From positions 310,001 through 374,000 of the forward strand of contig NZ_AP024355.1 of NCBI RefSeq assembly GCF_019704135.1: a DNA stretch of 64,000 nucleotides, in the 5' to 3' direction. Positions 55,050 to 63,272 of the stretch are shown one piece after another. The DNA is from Desulfuromonas versatilis (GTDB lineage: Bacteria; Desulfobacterota; Desulfuromonadia; Desulfuromonadales; NIT-T3). Made by a program: the position numbers and the translations under genes. Within the stretch, counting starts at the first letter, position 1, and each line of letters begins with the position of its first letter. The notes under the pieces were generated by a model that was given only the letters and a program-made list of their open reading frames with translations, made no database searches and was not told where the DNA came from.

Positions 55050-57295
55050 GGGGCCGCCCGCTGCAGATCGATGGTGAAGACTTCCGGGCCGACCACCACC
55101 GGTGGGTGACCGGGGAGCCGCACCTCGATGGCTTCCGGCGGCCGGCGCCATTCGGCGTCCCACTGGACCCGGATCAGGTCCCCCCGGGGGCGGATGGTCA
55201 GGGTTATCGGCCCGAATGCCGTGGGGCCCGGGCCGAAGGCGATGGAATCCTCCTGCTCGAGCCACTCGGGAAAGATGCCCGAGCCAAGGATCAGAGCGCC
55301 GCCTTCCTCACGGAAAAAAGCGTTGCGCTGCATCAGAATCCACTCGGCGGCTGCCCAGACGTGGTGGCCGTCGCCCATGCAGCCGCCGCCGGTGCGGGGA
55401 TGCACCGCCTCGGGCCACTGGCCGGTAGGCGAGGCCAGCTCCGCCACGGTCCGAAACAGCTCGAGGGCCCGCGGGTCGCCGGCCCGCAGCAGCACCTGGG
55501 CCAGGTGCAGGGTGAGATAGGGGTTGATCCCCGAGTGGATGACATCCTGGAAAAATCCGCCTCCGACCAGGGATCGCTGGAGCAGAAACTCCACCGTGGC
55601 AAGCAACCGCGGGTCGTGGGGCTCGAACAGCTGCAGGGGGTAGCCCGCCGCCAGCGAGCCGATGGCCCCGCAGTCCAGGCGCCGGGTAGGGGAGGCGGGC
55701 ATGCCGGGGCACCCCAGACGCTCGGCGGCCAGTTCCAGGCTGCGGGCGATGGCTGCCTCAAACCGGTCGGCCTCGTCGAGCAGCTCTGCCGCGAGGGTGG
55801 ATTGCTGGCGCGACTCGAGCAGTTCGGCGGCGGCGCGCAGTCCCGCGACACCCCAGAAATCGTCCCAGTAGTAGTAATCGTTGGGCCCGAGGTGCTCGGC
55901 GCTGAAACCGGGCGGAAGCAGCCCCGCGTAGCGCGGGTCACCCCCCTCGGGGAGGCGCTTGCGCTGGATCCAGCGGGCTCCGCGCTGGATGGCCTGGACC
56001 CACTCCTCCTTGGCCCTCCTGCCGGTGAGAAGGCAGAAGCGGTCCATGATCCAGAGCGCCTCGCCGTTGGAATCCCACTCGCCCTCCTGGGAGAAGAAAA
56101 AGCCCGCCGCGGTCTGCCGCGCGGGGAAGCTGTCGAGCACCCGCTCCACCCGTTGTCTGAAGCCGAGGCAGAGCAGCCCGTGGAGGATGAAGGCGGCGTC
56201 GCGAAACCAGAAGCGCTTGTAGGTGTAGGGCCCGGGATAGACTTCGCCGGGCGAATGCAGGAGCAGCGAACGGACCGCTGCGTCGAAGAGCATCTGGAAC
56301 CGCGGGTCGGGCAGGCGGGCGGTGGCCCCGCCGGCGAGGGCTTCGGCCCAGGGGGGGCGTCTGGCCGCCCGGCGGCCGAAGCGGGACCGGGTCTCCAGGG
56401 GGATGTCGACCCGGACTCTGGTTCCGGACCCGTCCACGGGGTAGAGGGCCGCCGCGGTGGCCATCCCCACCTTGCAGCTGATCGCCTGGGCCGGATCGTT
56501 GTGGAACAGCCTGGTGTGCACGTCCCCCTGGTGGTAGTCGGAAAAACGAAAGCTCTGCGCCGGCGGGTCGAAGTGGATGCTTCGCTGGCGCTCGATCCGC
56601 CAGCCGCCCAGGCCGTTTTCGGCCTCGATGCGGTGGACGAAGCTGATCCCCTCGGGGTTGTAGGGGCGCAGCGAAACGACAAGCCAGGCCGGCTCCAGGC
56701 TGCGCGCCGCGAGTTCAAGCCGGCAGACCGGGGCCCCGCTCTCCAGCTCCACCGAGGCGCGGGCGCTCAGCTCCTGGTCCTGCTGGCGGGCGGTGGTGAC
56801 TACCGCCAGGCCGCGCAGCAACTCGAGGCGCTGCTCCACCCTTTCCAGCTGGGAAGGGACCAGCCAGGTGCCCCCGTTGCGCACCAGCCAGTAGTCCAGG
56901 GACCACCCGTCATAGAAGGGGGTGAGCAGGCCCCGGGGATCGACGATGGGGAGCTGATCCTCGTCGGGGGTGCCGATGGCGGTCCAGTTGCGGTGGGTCA
57001 GGTTGATGTGGGTGATGGAGAACGCCCGGGGGATGAAGGAAGGGTCCAGCGGATCGTACTGGCGCTCGACCCAGTAGGGCCAGATCCAGTCCAGGTTGTG
57101 CTGGATGGCGCTGGTGTTGAGCAGCCCCCGGGCATGAAAGACCACCCCGGCGCGCAGCAGCTCCAGAGGCTCCCGGACCTCGATGGGCTGGCCGAAGCTC
57201 TCCAGCCGGGAAAGCAGGCCGACGGGGTCGACCATGCCGCGGGACTTGGCCATGCGGCTTACCAGCTGCTTCCAGGGAAACCAGCGCAGAAACAT
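55046..57295 (-). CDS. Six-hairpin glycosidase (amylo-1,6-glucosidase-like)
   Basis: The 749-residue protein has an N-terminal beta-sandwich part (about 40-330) and an (alpha/alpha)6-barrel part (about 340-700). The barrel carries TYKRFWFRDAAFILHGLLCLGF, QEGEWDSNGEALWIMDRF, NDYYYWDDFWGVAGLRAAAE and QWPEAVHPRTGGGCMGDGHH, a pattern of acidic residues like glycogen debranching or glucoamylase-type enzymes. AAGGA precedes the ATG. It leads an operon with GT4 and DUF374 genes. Substrate unknown; no signal peptide, so cytoplasmic. Confidence 0.8.
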   Translation of the reverse strand: MFLRWFPWKQLVSRMAKSRGMVDPVGLLSRLESFGQPIEVREPLELLRAGVVFHARGLLNTSAIQHNLDWIWPYWVERQYDPLDPSFIPRAFSITHINLTHRNWTAIGTPDEDQLPIVDPRGLLTPFYDGWSLDYWLVRNGGTWLVPSQLERVEQRLELLRGLAVVTTARQQDQELSARASVELESGAPVCRLELAARSLEPAWLVVSLRPYNPEGISFVHRIEAENGLGGWRIERQRSIHFDPPAQSFRFSDYHQGDVHTRLFHNDPAQAISCKVGMATAAALYPVDGSGTRVRVDIPLETRSRFGRRAARRPPWAEALAGGATARLPDPRFQMLFDAAVRSLLLHSPGEVYPGPYTYKRFWFRDAAFILHGLLCLGFRQRVERVLDSFPARQTAAGFFFSQEGEWDSNGEALWIMDRFCLLTGRRAKEEWVQAIQRGARWIQRKRLPEGGDPRYAGLLPPGFSAEHLGPNDYYYWDDFWGVAGLRAAAELLESRQQSTLAAELLDEADRFEAAIARSLELAAERLGCPGMPASPTRRLDCGAIGSLAAGYPLQLFEPHDPRLLATVEFLLQRSLVGGGFFQDVIHSGINPYLTLHLAQVLLRAGDPRALELFRTVAELASPTGQWPEAVHPRTGGGCMGDGHHVWAAAEWILMQRNAFFREEGGALILGSGIFPEWLEQEDSIAFGPGPTAFGPITLTIRPRGDLIRVQWDAEWRRPPEAIEVRLPGHPPVVVGPEVFTIDLQRAAP

Positions 57296-57319
57296 GAAGA
57301 CGGTCCTTGTTGAGGCAAA

Positions 57320-57347
57320 TTGACAAGCCCTTCCGTAAGTATAAATT
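57320..57347 (+). promoter_or_regulatory. Sigma-70-type promoter directed rightward
   Basis: TTGACA (57320-57325) and TAAATT (57342-57347) are separated by 16 bases. It lies in the divergent gap just upstream of the glycosidase start and points toward the secreted-protein gene at 57725. Confidence 0.45.
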
Positions 57348-57724
57348 AATCTAGAATGCAATATTTTCAAGGGCACCATGGGGTGCGCGATGCCGGGGCC
57401 GGGCCCGGCCGGGAGAACCTGGGGAATGGCACGCCTCGTCGGTTCCGAGGAACTGTATGGCCAGCAAGGGTTCGATCCAGAGGGGGATCGGGACCCGGGT
57501 GCGGAGGCGAGGCGATCTTGAAACGACTCGCTCAGCAGCAGGTCGGCGCGGTCTGCGATGAGGTCGAGGGGCTGGTCGAGGTCGGCAGCCTCTGCCGGGA
57601 GTCGAGCCTGGCCGGTTGCCGGGCTGTCAGTTTCCAGGGCTTCAGGGAGGTTTGCAGGCGGTTGTCGCGGATACTTTTTCGTGTTATGTCATGAACACCT
57701 CACCGACCAAAGGAGGGTGTCTGC
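57348..57724 (+). other. Long leader or decayed coding region upstream of a secreted protein
   Basis: This 377-base stretch has an open frame (57356-57694) whose last 60 residues, from a TTG at 57518 with KRLAQQQVGAVCDEVEGLVE, look protein-like but match no known family; the first half does not. It could be the tail of a lost gene or a long untranslated leader. It is not called as a gene. Confidence 0.35.
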
Positions 57725-58219
57725 ATGAAATCATGGCTTCTGCTCGTTCTCGCCCTGTTGCTCGCAGGGCCAGCCTCGGCCCAGGAGTACCTTTCCGGGC
57801 AGCTCATCGATCCAGCCGGCAGGACGGTCGCCATCTCCCGCATCAGCGCCCGCGGAGTTCTCTCCGGGGTTGCCGGCGGGCGCGAGGTTGCCTTCGAGTT
57901 CGCCGAGCTGAGGAAGATTGAATACCTCGGCGACCGCACCTGCCGGGCCACCACCCGCCAGGGCAAGACGTTGCTGGTCGAAAAGGCCGAACTGCGCACC
58001 CCCGGCCAGCACAAGCGGGTCCTTTACTGGACCCTCGACCCCGCCACCCGCCAGGAGCGCGAGTTCGTCCTCGGCAACCAGAGCTTCCATACCCTCTCCT
58101 TCTCCGGAAAACCGGGGCGGGTCAAGACCAACCCGCGCACCGGCCAGCCCTTTCCACCTGATTACCTTTTTGACCCTTTTACCGGTGAGTCGCTGCAGTG
58201 GCGCAATCCGGGAGACTAA
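57725..58219 (+). CDS. Exported protein of unknown function
   Basis: The 164-residue protein has a signal peptide MKSWLLLVLALLLAGPASA with cleavage before QEYL. The mature part starts with a beta-rich module (GQLIDPAGRTVAIS, VAFEFAELRKIEYLG, TRQGKTLLVEKAEL) and ends with TNPRTGQPFPPDYLFDPFTGE. AGGAGG stands 8 bases before the ATG. No family recognised; periplasmic location is likely. A hairpin CTGATCC/GGATCAG at 58251-58267 follows the stop. Confidence 0.7.
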   Translation: MKSWLLLVLALLLAGPASAQEYLSGQLIDPAGRTVAISRISARGVLSGVAGGREVAFEFAELRKIEYLGDRTCRATTRQGKTLLVEKAELRTPGQHKRVLYWTLDPATRQEREFVLGNQSFHTLSFSGKPGRVKTNPRTGQPFPPDYLFDPFTGESLQWRNPGD

Positions 58220-58398
58220 AACAGGAATTGCCCGCTGAGCCACCGGCTAACTGATCCCCCGGATCAGCGGTGAGTAAATTCCTGAAAACTGTTGATTTTA
58301 TTCAATGGGGGGTCGATACTTGGGCGCTGTCCTTGTTGGGGCCCGATCCCCGTTTCCAACGTGGCAGGCCTATTGATGAAAGGCCAAGGGAGGATGCC

Positions 58399-59313
58399 AT
58401 GAATGAGCGCTTTGCCGCGATCCTCGATGCCCTGGAGGGGTGGAGCCGTGCGGCCAAGCTCGGGGCCGTTCTGATCACCATGTTTCTGCTCGGTGTCGTC
58501 GATTACCTGACCGGCAGCGAGATCTCCTTCGCATTTTTTTACCTGATTCCTGTCTCTTTCGTGGCCTGGTTCATAGGGCACCGATGGGTGGTTTTTTTCT
58601 CCATCTCCAGCTCCGTCGTGTGGTGGGGTGCCAACTTTCTGGCCGGCGAAACCTTCTCCCATCCTCTAATCCCCTGGTGGAACACCGGAACCCGGCTGGG
58701 TTTTTTCATCGTGGTCGGCCTGCTTCTGGCCCGCCTGCGCCAGTTGCTGGAAAAAGAGCGCGAGATCTCCCGCACCGATTTTCTGACTGGCGCTCTGAAC
58801 CGCCGCGCCTTTTACGATCTGTCCACCCGGGAACTGCAGCGGGCCAGGCGTTATCGCCATCCGTTCACCCTGGCTTACATCGACCTGGACAACTTCAAGC
58901 AGGTGAACGACCGCTTCGGGCACCGCGAAGGCGACCAACTGCTGAAGGTGGTGGCCCAGAATCTCGCTGCCAGCCTGCGCAGCACCGACGTCGTGGCGCG
59001 GTTGGGGGGCGACGAATTCGCCGTGCTGCTGACGGAAACCGGCGTCGCCTCGGCCGAGGCGACTCTGCCCAAACTGCGCGAAGGACTGCTTGCCGAAATG
59101 GCGCGCTTCGGCTGGCCGGTGACTTTCAGTATCGGTGTCCTGGTTTGCGAGGCGCCGCCTTCGAGCGTCGAGGAGATGATTCGCCGGGCTGACGACCTGA
59201 TGTATTCGGTCAAGGCTGCGGGCAAAAATGCCATTCACTATGACCGGGTATCGGCTCAGCAGGAGGCCAGGCCGGGAATCTCGATCGCTCAACCGCAAGG
59301 AGCAGACCGATGA
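58399..59313 (+). CDS. Membrane-bound GGDEF diguanylate cyclase
   Basis: The 304-residue protein has about three membrane helices (about 20-125, MASE-like: [20 protein letters not shown]) and a GGDEF domain (about 140-285) with [31 protein letters not shown] and the intact [12 protein letters not shown] signature. It should make c-di-GMP. The ATG at 58399 follows AAGGGAGG; a GTG at 58270 would add 43 residues without obvious structure. Its stop overlaps the YbjQ gene by 4 bases. Confidence 0.92.
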   Translation: MNERFAAILDALEGWSRAAKLGAVLITMFLLGVVDYLTGSEISFAFFYLIPVSFVAWFIGHRWVVFFSISSSVVWWGANFLAGETFSHPLIPWWNTGTRLGFFIVVGLLLARLRQLLEKEREISRTDFLTGALNRRAFYDLSTRELQRARRYRHPFTLAYIDLDNFKQVNDRFGHREGDQLLKVVAQNLAASLRSTDVVARLGGDEFAVLLTETGVASAEATLPKLREGLLAEMARFGWPVTFSIGVLVCEAPPSSVEEMIRRADDLMYSVKAAGKNAIHYDRVSAQQEARPGISIAQPQGADR

Positions 59314-59630
59314 TCGTGACCACCACGCCCAATATCGAAGGCAAGGCGATTCGTGACTACCTCGGAGTCGTTACCGGCGAGGCGGTGCTCGGCGCCAACA
59401 TGTTCAAGGACCTGTTCGCCGGCATCCGTGACATCGTCGGCGGGCGTTCGGGAGCTTATGAAAAGGAGCTGCGCAGGGCGCGGGAGCTGGCCTTCGAGGA
59501 ACTGCAGGAGGCGGCTGAAAAGCTCGGGGCCAACGCCGTGGTCGCGGTGGACATCGACTACGAAGTGCTCGGCGAGAAAAACGGCATGCTGATGGTCAGC
59601 GTCAGCGGCACCGCGGTGCGCGTCGGCTAG
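59310..59630 (+). CDS. YbjQ/UPF0145 family protein
   Basis: The 106-residue protein matches YbjQ (DUF74): [49 protein letters not shown] and [15 protein letters not shown]. The family forms pentamers and has no proven role, with possible metal binding. It is translationally coupled to the GGDEF gene. Confidence 0.92.
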   Translation: MIVTTTPNIEGKAIRDYLGVVTGEAVLGANMFKDLFAGIRDIVGGRSGAYEKELRRARELAFEELQEAAEKLGANAVVAVDIDYEVLGEKNGMLMVSVSGTAVRVG

Positions 59631-59650
59631 CCGACGCCCGCCCCTCGGCG

Positions 59651-59679
59651 TTGACAACCAGGGGAAAAACCTGTATTTA
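59651..59679 (+). promoter_or_regulatory. Promoter for the carbonic anhydrase gene
   Basis: A perfect TTGACA (59651-59656) is followed 17 bases later by TATTTA (59674-59679) in an AT-rich segment. Transcription would begin near 59687, giving a leader of about 97 bases. Confidence 0.65.
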
Positions 59680-59698
59680 TTGTCGGATTTTAATTTCA

Positions 59699-59759
59699 GC
59701 CCGGAACGGGCCAGCTCCGTAAAGAGCGCGAAGCGAGGCCGGAGTTTCGGGGATACCCC
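59699..59759 (+). promoter_or_regulatory. Structured 5' leader with three hairpins
   Basis: The leader of the carbonic anhydrase mRNA can fold into GCCCG-GAA-CGGGC (59699-59711), a CTCCG/CGGAG stem (59715-59744) enclosing CGC-GAA-GCG, and GGGG-ATA-CCCC (59749-59759), directly before the AGGAG site. No known riboswitch consensus was matched. Two stems share GAA loops. Confidence 0.45.
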
Positions 59760-59783
59760 TCAATTCAAGGGAGGAGAGAAAAA

Positions 59784-60551
59784 ATGAAGAAGCTGTTGAT
59801 TGGTGCACTGATTGCCGCTCTGAGCTGCGGCGGAATGGCCTGGGCCAGCGAAAGCGGCGGTCACGGGGGTAAGCCCCACTGGGGCTATGCCGGCGAAGGT
59901 GCCCCCGAGCACTGGGGGGAAATGGCCCCTGAATTCGCCGCCTGCAAGGACGGTCAGAGCCAGTCGCCCATTGATATCAGCGTCGCCGAGGCCGAAGACG
60001 TCGACCTGCCGGTTATCGACTTCTCCTACCAGGCGACCCCGGTAAAGATGGTCAACAACGGCCACACCATCCAGGTCAACTACGCTCCGGGGAGCAAGAT
60101 CACCGTGGCCGGCCAGACCTACGACCTGAAGCAGTTCCATTTCCACACCCTCAGCGAAAACGCCGTGGACGGCAAGCTCTTCCCCCTGGAAGCCCACCTG
60201 GTCCACGCCGACGAGTCGGGCAAGCTGGCGGTGGTCGGGGTGCTGTTCGACGAAGGCGCGGCCAACTCGGTGATCGAGCAGCTCTGGACCCACATGCCGG
60301 CCCTGCCCAATTCGGACATCCTTGTCTCCAACGAGACCGTCAACGTCATGGAGATGCTTCCCGAGAGCAAGGACTACTACTCCTGGTCGGGCTCCCTGAC
60401 CACCCCCCCCTGCACCGAAGGGGTGAAATGGATGCTGCTGCAGCAGCCGATGACCGTCTCCGCCGAGCAGGTCAAGAAGTTCTCCGAGCTTATGCACGGG
60501 CACAACAACCGCCCGGTGCAGCTCCTCTACGGCCGCACCCTGCAGCGCTAA
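59784..60551 (+). CDS. Alpha-type carbonic anhydrase, periplasmic
   Basis: The 255-residue enzyme has a signal peptide ending near AWASES and the alpha-CA core: DGQSQSPIDIS, the zinc ligands His119 and His121 in LKQFHFHTLSEN and His138 in PLEAHLVHAD, and SLTTPPCTEGVKWMLL. It converts CO2 and bicarbonate in the periplasm. Cys54 and the Cys in PPCTEG can form the usual disulfide. A strong promoter and a structured leader precede it, and a terminator follows, so it is a single-gene unit. Confidence 0.96.
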   Translation: MKKLLIGALIAALSCGGMAWASESGGHGGKPHWGYAGEGAPEHWGEMAPEFAACKDGQSQSPIDISVAEAEDVDLPVIDFSYQATPVKMVNNGHTIQVNYAPGSKITVAGQTYDLKQFHFHTLSENAVDGKLFPLEAHLVHADESGKLAVVGVLFDEGAANSVIEQLWTHMPALPNSDILVSNETVNVMEMLPESKDYYSWSGSLTTPPCTEGVKWMLLQQPMTVSAEQVKKFSELMHGHNNRPVQLLYGRTLQR

Positions 60552-60572
60552 GCCCCAGCTCAGAGCCAATAG

Positions 60573-60616
60573 AAAAAACCGGCCCCTTTCCGAAGAGAAA
60601 GGCGGCCGGTTTTTTT
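60573..60616 (+). terminator. Rho-independent terminator after carbonic anhydrase
   Basis: An AAAAAACCGGCC/GGCCGGTTTTTT stem with an inner CCTTTC/GAAAGG stem ends in a T run 22 bases after the stop. Confidence 0.92.
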
Positions 60617-60875
60617 GTTTATAAATCTTTATTTACCACGAAGATACACGAAGGGGAAAATCGTTTTCATTCAAACGCCCTCCCCCTTGAAGGGGGAGGA
60701 GAAGCATCAAATACTAAAGAGAAATCCGGGGCCGAGGCACAGGTCTTGCGATGCAGTCAGGGCAGAACCTATCCGCCGTCTTTCACCGGGGCCCGCGCCG
60801 CGTAGGCCCGCGAAATCCTGGCCCCCCCCCCTGGTGAAAGTTCAAGCAGCCGAAAACAAAGGGAAATTTGAACCG
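60617..60875. repeat. Intergenic region with a CACGAAG half-element and a CTCCCCCTTGAAGGGGGAG palindrome
   Basis: ACCACGAAG (60635-60643) and ACACGAAG (60646-60653) form a single left arm of the CACGAAG repeat family with no matching right arm. The palindrome at 60678-60699 repeats that at 42444-42465. The rest of the 324-base gap shows no gene. Confidence 0.7.
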
Positions 60876-61310
60876 ATGCAATTGTCCGAAAGCGAAGTCC
60901 GCCAGATCTGTTTGACGCCCCTGGTCCTTATTTACGCGGTGGCCAGCGCCGCCCGTTCGCCGGAAAAGATCAATCAACTGCACATTATCCGGGCAGTGGA
61001 GCACGGATTGCTGTCAGAGGACCCCTTCTGCGCGGAGCTGTTCGACTTCTTCCGCAACAATCTGCACCATTTTTTCCGGGAGTTCGCCACCCGCTGCGAC
61101 CCGGCCGACCTGGAAGCGCTGCTGGCCGAGGTACGCGCCACCGCGGCGCTGCTGCAGCAGATGGCCTCCGGGGCGGCCTTTCGCGAGGCGTTCGTCGACT
61201 TCGCCCGGCAGCTGGGCGAGGGGAGCTTGTTGGGGAAGGCCCTGGCCGGGGCTCCGGTGCTGCAGGAGCGGGCCGGCCAGGTCGTGGGGATCCTGCAGAC
61301 GGGTCAGTAG
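60876..61310 (+). CDS. Hypothetical helical protein
   Basis: The 144-residue protein begins MQLSESEVRQICLTPLVLIYAVASAARSPEKINQ and is all-helical, with HHFFREFATRCDPADLEALLAEVRATAALLQ. AAAGGGA lies 10 bases before the ATG. I do not recognise the family. It converges with the minus-strand genes that follow. Confidence 0.6.
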   Translation: MQLSESEVRQICLTPLVLIYAVASAARSPEKINQLHIIRAVEHGLLSEDPFCAELFDFFRNNLHHFFREFATRCDPADLEALLAEVRATAALLQQMASGAAFREAFVDFARQLGEGSLLGKALAGAPVLQERAGQVVGILQTGQ

Positions 61311-61316
61311 CCGGGA

Positions 61317-61517
61317 TCAGCCCGCCATGCAGGTAAAGCTCGCCGCCGTCCAGCGCCGGTAGCGGCAGTTGTAGCAGGAGCGCGCCTGCTCGGCGGTCTG
61401 CTCATCCTCCTCGTCGGCCCGGAAGCTGCCGCAATTATCCGCCTCCCTGGCCGCTGCCGTCCAATCCTCCTGCCCCCCGGCAAACAGCTTGCCGCCCGAT
61501 TCATCCATTCGCCACAT
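61317..61517 (-). CDS. Small cysteine-containing protein
   Basis: The 66-residue protein has Cys residues in ADNCGSF, SCYNCRYRRW and SFTCMAG, enough to bind one zinc or iron. GAGGAGG precedes the ATG at 61517. It follows the DDTD-motif gene by 11 bases on the same strand, so the two probably form an operon. Function unknown. Confidence 0.65.
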   Translation of the reverse strand: MWRMDESGGKLFAGGQEDWTAAAREADNCGSFRADEEDEQTAEQARSCYNCRYRRWTAASFTCMAG

Positions 61518-61528
61518 AGACTCCCTCC

Positions 61529-62272
61529 TCAAAATCCTTTCAGCTGCTGGCGGGGGCAGGTCTGCCAGGGCGCCCCGGCTCCCTCGGCGGCCCGGGGGAC
61601 CACCGGCAAAATCGACCTGCCTCCCAGGAGCACGGTTTTTACCTTTTCGCCCAGCCAGACCCGCGCGTCGGCGGCCAGGGGCAGGCCTTCGAGGCTCTGC
61701 ACTCCGTCGACCAGCGGGTGGGCGCACAGCTCGGCCACGCTTAGCACCTGCTCTTCGTCCCGGAAATGCAGGCGCCCCTTGAGGCGGCCGTCGTTGCCGC
61801 CCAGGCGCAGGCCGGCACCGGCCAGGGCGCCGACCACCCCCTGGCCGCTGCCGCCGTGCTCGGAGAGGTGAATACCCAGCTCCCGGGCCAGCCGGTAGGC
61901 CTGCGCCTTGTCCAGTACCCGGGTCTTGGCCGCGCGGCCGAATTCAAGCAGGGCCCCGGCGTCGCCCAGGCGCGCCGGAACCGCCACGCACAGCCCGGGG
62001 TCGGAGCCCGGGGCGCTCTCGCGCTCGAGAAAGCGCGCGGCGTGCTCGATGAGCTGCTCCAGCGTGCAGCCGCTCAATTCCGCGGGAAAGCACATGGCGC
62101 TGTTGTGCGAGGTGTAGGGGATGTCGGGGTGCACCAGCAGCTGGTGGCGGGTGACGAACCCGGCGCGGCCCCAGCCGTTGCCCTCCAGCTCCCCGGCCAG
62201 TTGCGAGGCCAGCGCGCCGGTCCCGCGGCTCTCCAGGTTGTCCGTGTCGTCAAGCGAGATGAGAATATTCAT
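61529..62272 (-). CDS. DDTD-motif protein related to the TiaS N-terminal region
   Basis: The 247-residue protein starts MNILISLDDTDNLESRGTGA, the Asp-rich motif with which archaeal TiaS (tRNA-Ile2 agmatinylcytidine synthetase) binds nucleotide, and continues with a HNSAMCFPAE segment and GGSGQGVVGALAGAGLRLGGNDGRLKG. It is much shorter than TiaS (about 420), without its zinc ribbon, so it is a bacterial relative with an unknown substrate. It is next to the tungstate-binding protein gene, with a hairpin between. Confidence 0.7.
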   Translation of the reverse strand: MNILISLDDTDNLESRGTGALASQLAGELEGNGWGRAGFVTRHQLLVHPDIPYTSHNSAMCFPAELSGCTLEQLIEHAARFLERESAPGSDPGLCVAVPARLGDAGALLEFGRAAKTRVLDKAQAYRLARELGIHLSEHGGSGQGVVGALAGAGLRLGGNDGRLKGRLHFRDEEQVLSVAELCAHPLVDGVQSLEGLPLAADARVWLGEKVKTVLLGGRSILPVVPRAAEGAGAPWQTCPRQQLKGF

Positions 62273-62292
62273 GAGGCGGCCTCCCAGGGTAG

Positions 62293-62324
62293 AAGAGCCG
62301 CCGGTGCGGGGACCGACGGCTCTT
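62293..62324. terminator. Hairpin between tupA and the DDTD-motif gene
   Basis: AAGAGCCG (62293-62300) pairs with CGGCTCTT (62317-62324), with an inner CGGT/ACCG stem. The following T run is short on both strands, so it may only weaken read-through from tupA. Confidence 0.6.
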
Positions 62325-62355
62325 TACAGGGATTGCAGATGGTTTTCGGTTTTCC

Positions 62356-63162
62356 CTATTTCGAATAGGTGAAGAACAGCTGCTGGCCGTTCACCCGGTA
62401 TTCGGCGATCCGCCTCTGCCCTTCGGGCGAGATCAGGTAGTCGACGAAGGCCTGGGCCAGCTCCTTTTTCACGTGGGGGTGCTTGGCCGGGTTGACGGCC
62501 ATGACCCCGTAGGGGTTGAAGAGCCGCTCGTCACCCTCGACCCGCACCTTGAGGTTGGTCTTCTCCTGGTAGGCGATGTAGGTGCCGCGGTCGGCGAGGG
62601 TGTAGCCCTGGCGCTCGTCGGCCATGTTGATGACCTCGCCCATGCCGCGGCCGGCTTCCAGGTGCCAGTCGCCCGCGGGGCTCACCCCGGCGGCCTGCCA
62701 GAGTTCCTTCTCCTTGGTGTGAGTCCCCGACTGGTCGCCGCGGGAGACGAAGGTGGCCTTGGCGGAAGCGATTTTCGGCAGGGCCGCGGCGGCATCGGTC
62801 ATCCCGGCGACCCCGGCGGGATCGGCGGCGGGGCCGAGGATCACGAAGTCGTTGTACATGACGTCCTTGCGCTCGAGGGCGTAGCCTTCGGCCACGAACT
62901 TGTCTTCGAGGGCGCGGGCATGGACCAGCACCACATCGACGTCGCCGGCCTCGCCGAGCTTGAGGGCCTTGCCGGTCCCCACGGCGATGACGTCGACCTT
63001 GCAGTTGTTCTGCTCCTCGAAGGGGGGGAGCAGGTCCTTGAGCAGCCCGGAGTTTTCGGTGGAAGTGGTGGTGGCCAGGCGCAGGCGCTCTTCGGCGCCG
63101 GCGACGCCGCCGACCAGCAGCAGGGCGACCAGGGCCAGACACAAAATACGCAGACGATGCAT
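62356..63162 (-). CDS. tupA: Tungstate ABC transporter substrate-binding protein
   Basis: The 268-residue protein has a signal peptide (to GGVAGAEE) and the TupA start LRLATTTSTENSGLLKDLLPPFEE with the oxyanion-binding TTTS (31-34), followed by GTGKALKLGEAGDVDVVLVHA, FVSRGDQSGTHTKEKELW and NPYGVMAVNP. It binds tungstate in the periplasm for tungsten enzymes. TupB and TupC genes are not found in the downstream direction within the window, so the transporter core is elsewhere. A porin gene precedes it on the same strand. Confidence 0.93.
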   Translation of the reverse strand: MHRLRILCLALVALLLVGGVAGAEERLRLATTTSTENSGLLKDLLPPFEEQNNCKVDVIAVGTGKALKLGEAGDVDVVLVHARALEDKFVAEGYALERKDVMYNDFVILGPAADPAGVAGMTDAAAALPKIASAKATFVSRGDQSGTHTKEKELWQAAGVSPAGDWHLEAGRGMGEVINMADERQGYTLADRGTYIAYQEKTNLKVRVEGDERLFNPYGVMAVNPAKHPHVKKELAQAFVDYLISPEGQRRIAEYRVNGQQLFFTYSK

Positions 63163-63192
63163 GGTGGAGGCTCCTTTCTCTAAGGGGGAGGA

Positions 63193-63220
63193 ACGGCCGG
63201 GGCCCGCGGGCCCCGGCCGT
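63193..63220. terminator. Perfect 28-base palindrome between porin and tupA
   Basis: ACGGCCGGGGCCCG joins its exact reverse complement with no loop. It lies 53 bases after the porin stop and has no T run, so it may protect mRNA ends or weaken read-through instead of ending transcription alone. Confidence 0.5.
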
Positions 63221-63272
63221 CTGTTACGAGTTTAGCCGCTACGGCGGATTAGGCCCGCCGGGGGCGCAGGGC

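Noticed and set aside
59699-59759. A c-di-GMP or other known riboswitch in the carbonic anhydrase leader
   Set aside because: The GEMM core and other familiar consensus elements are not present; only three simple hairpins are seen.
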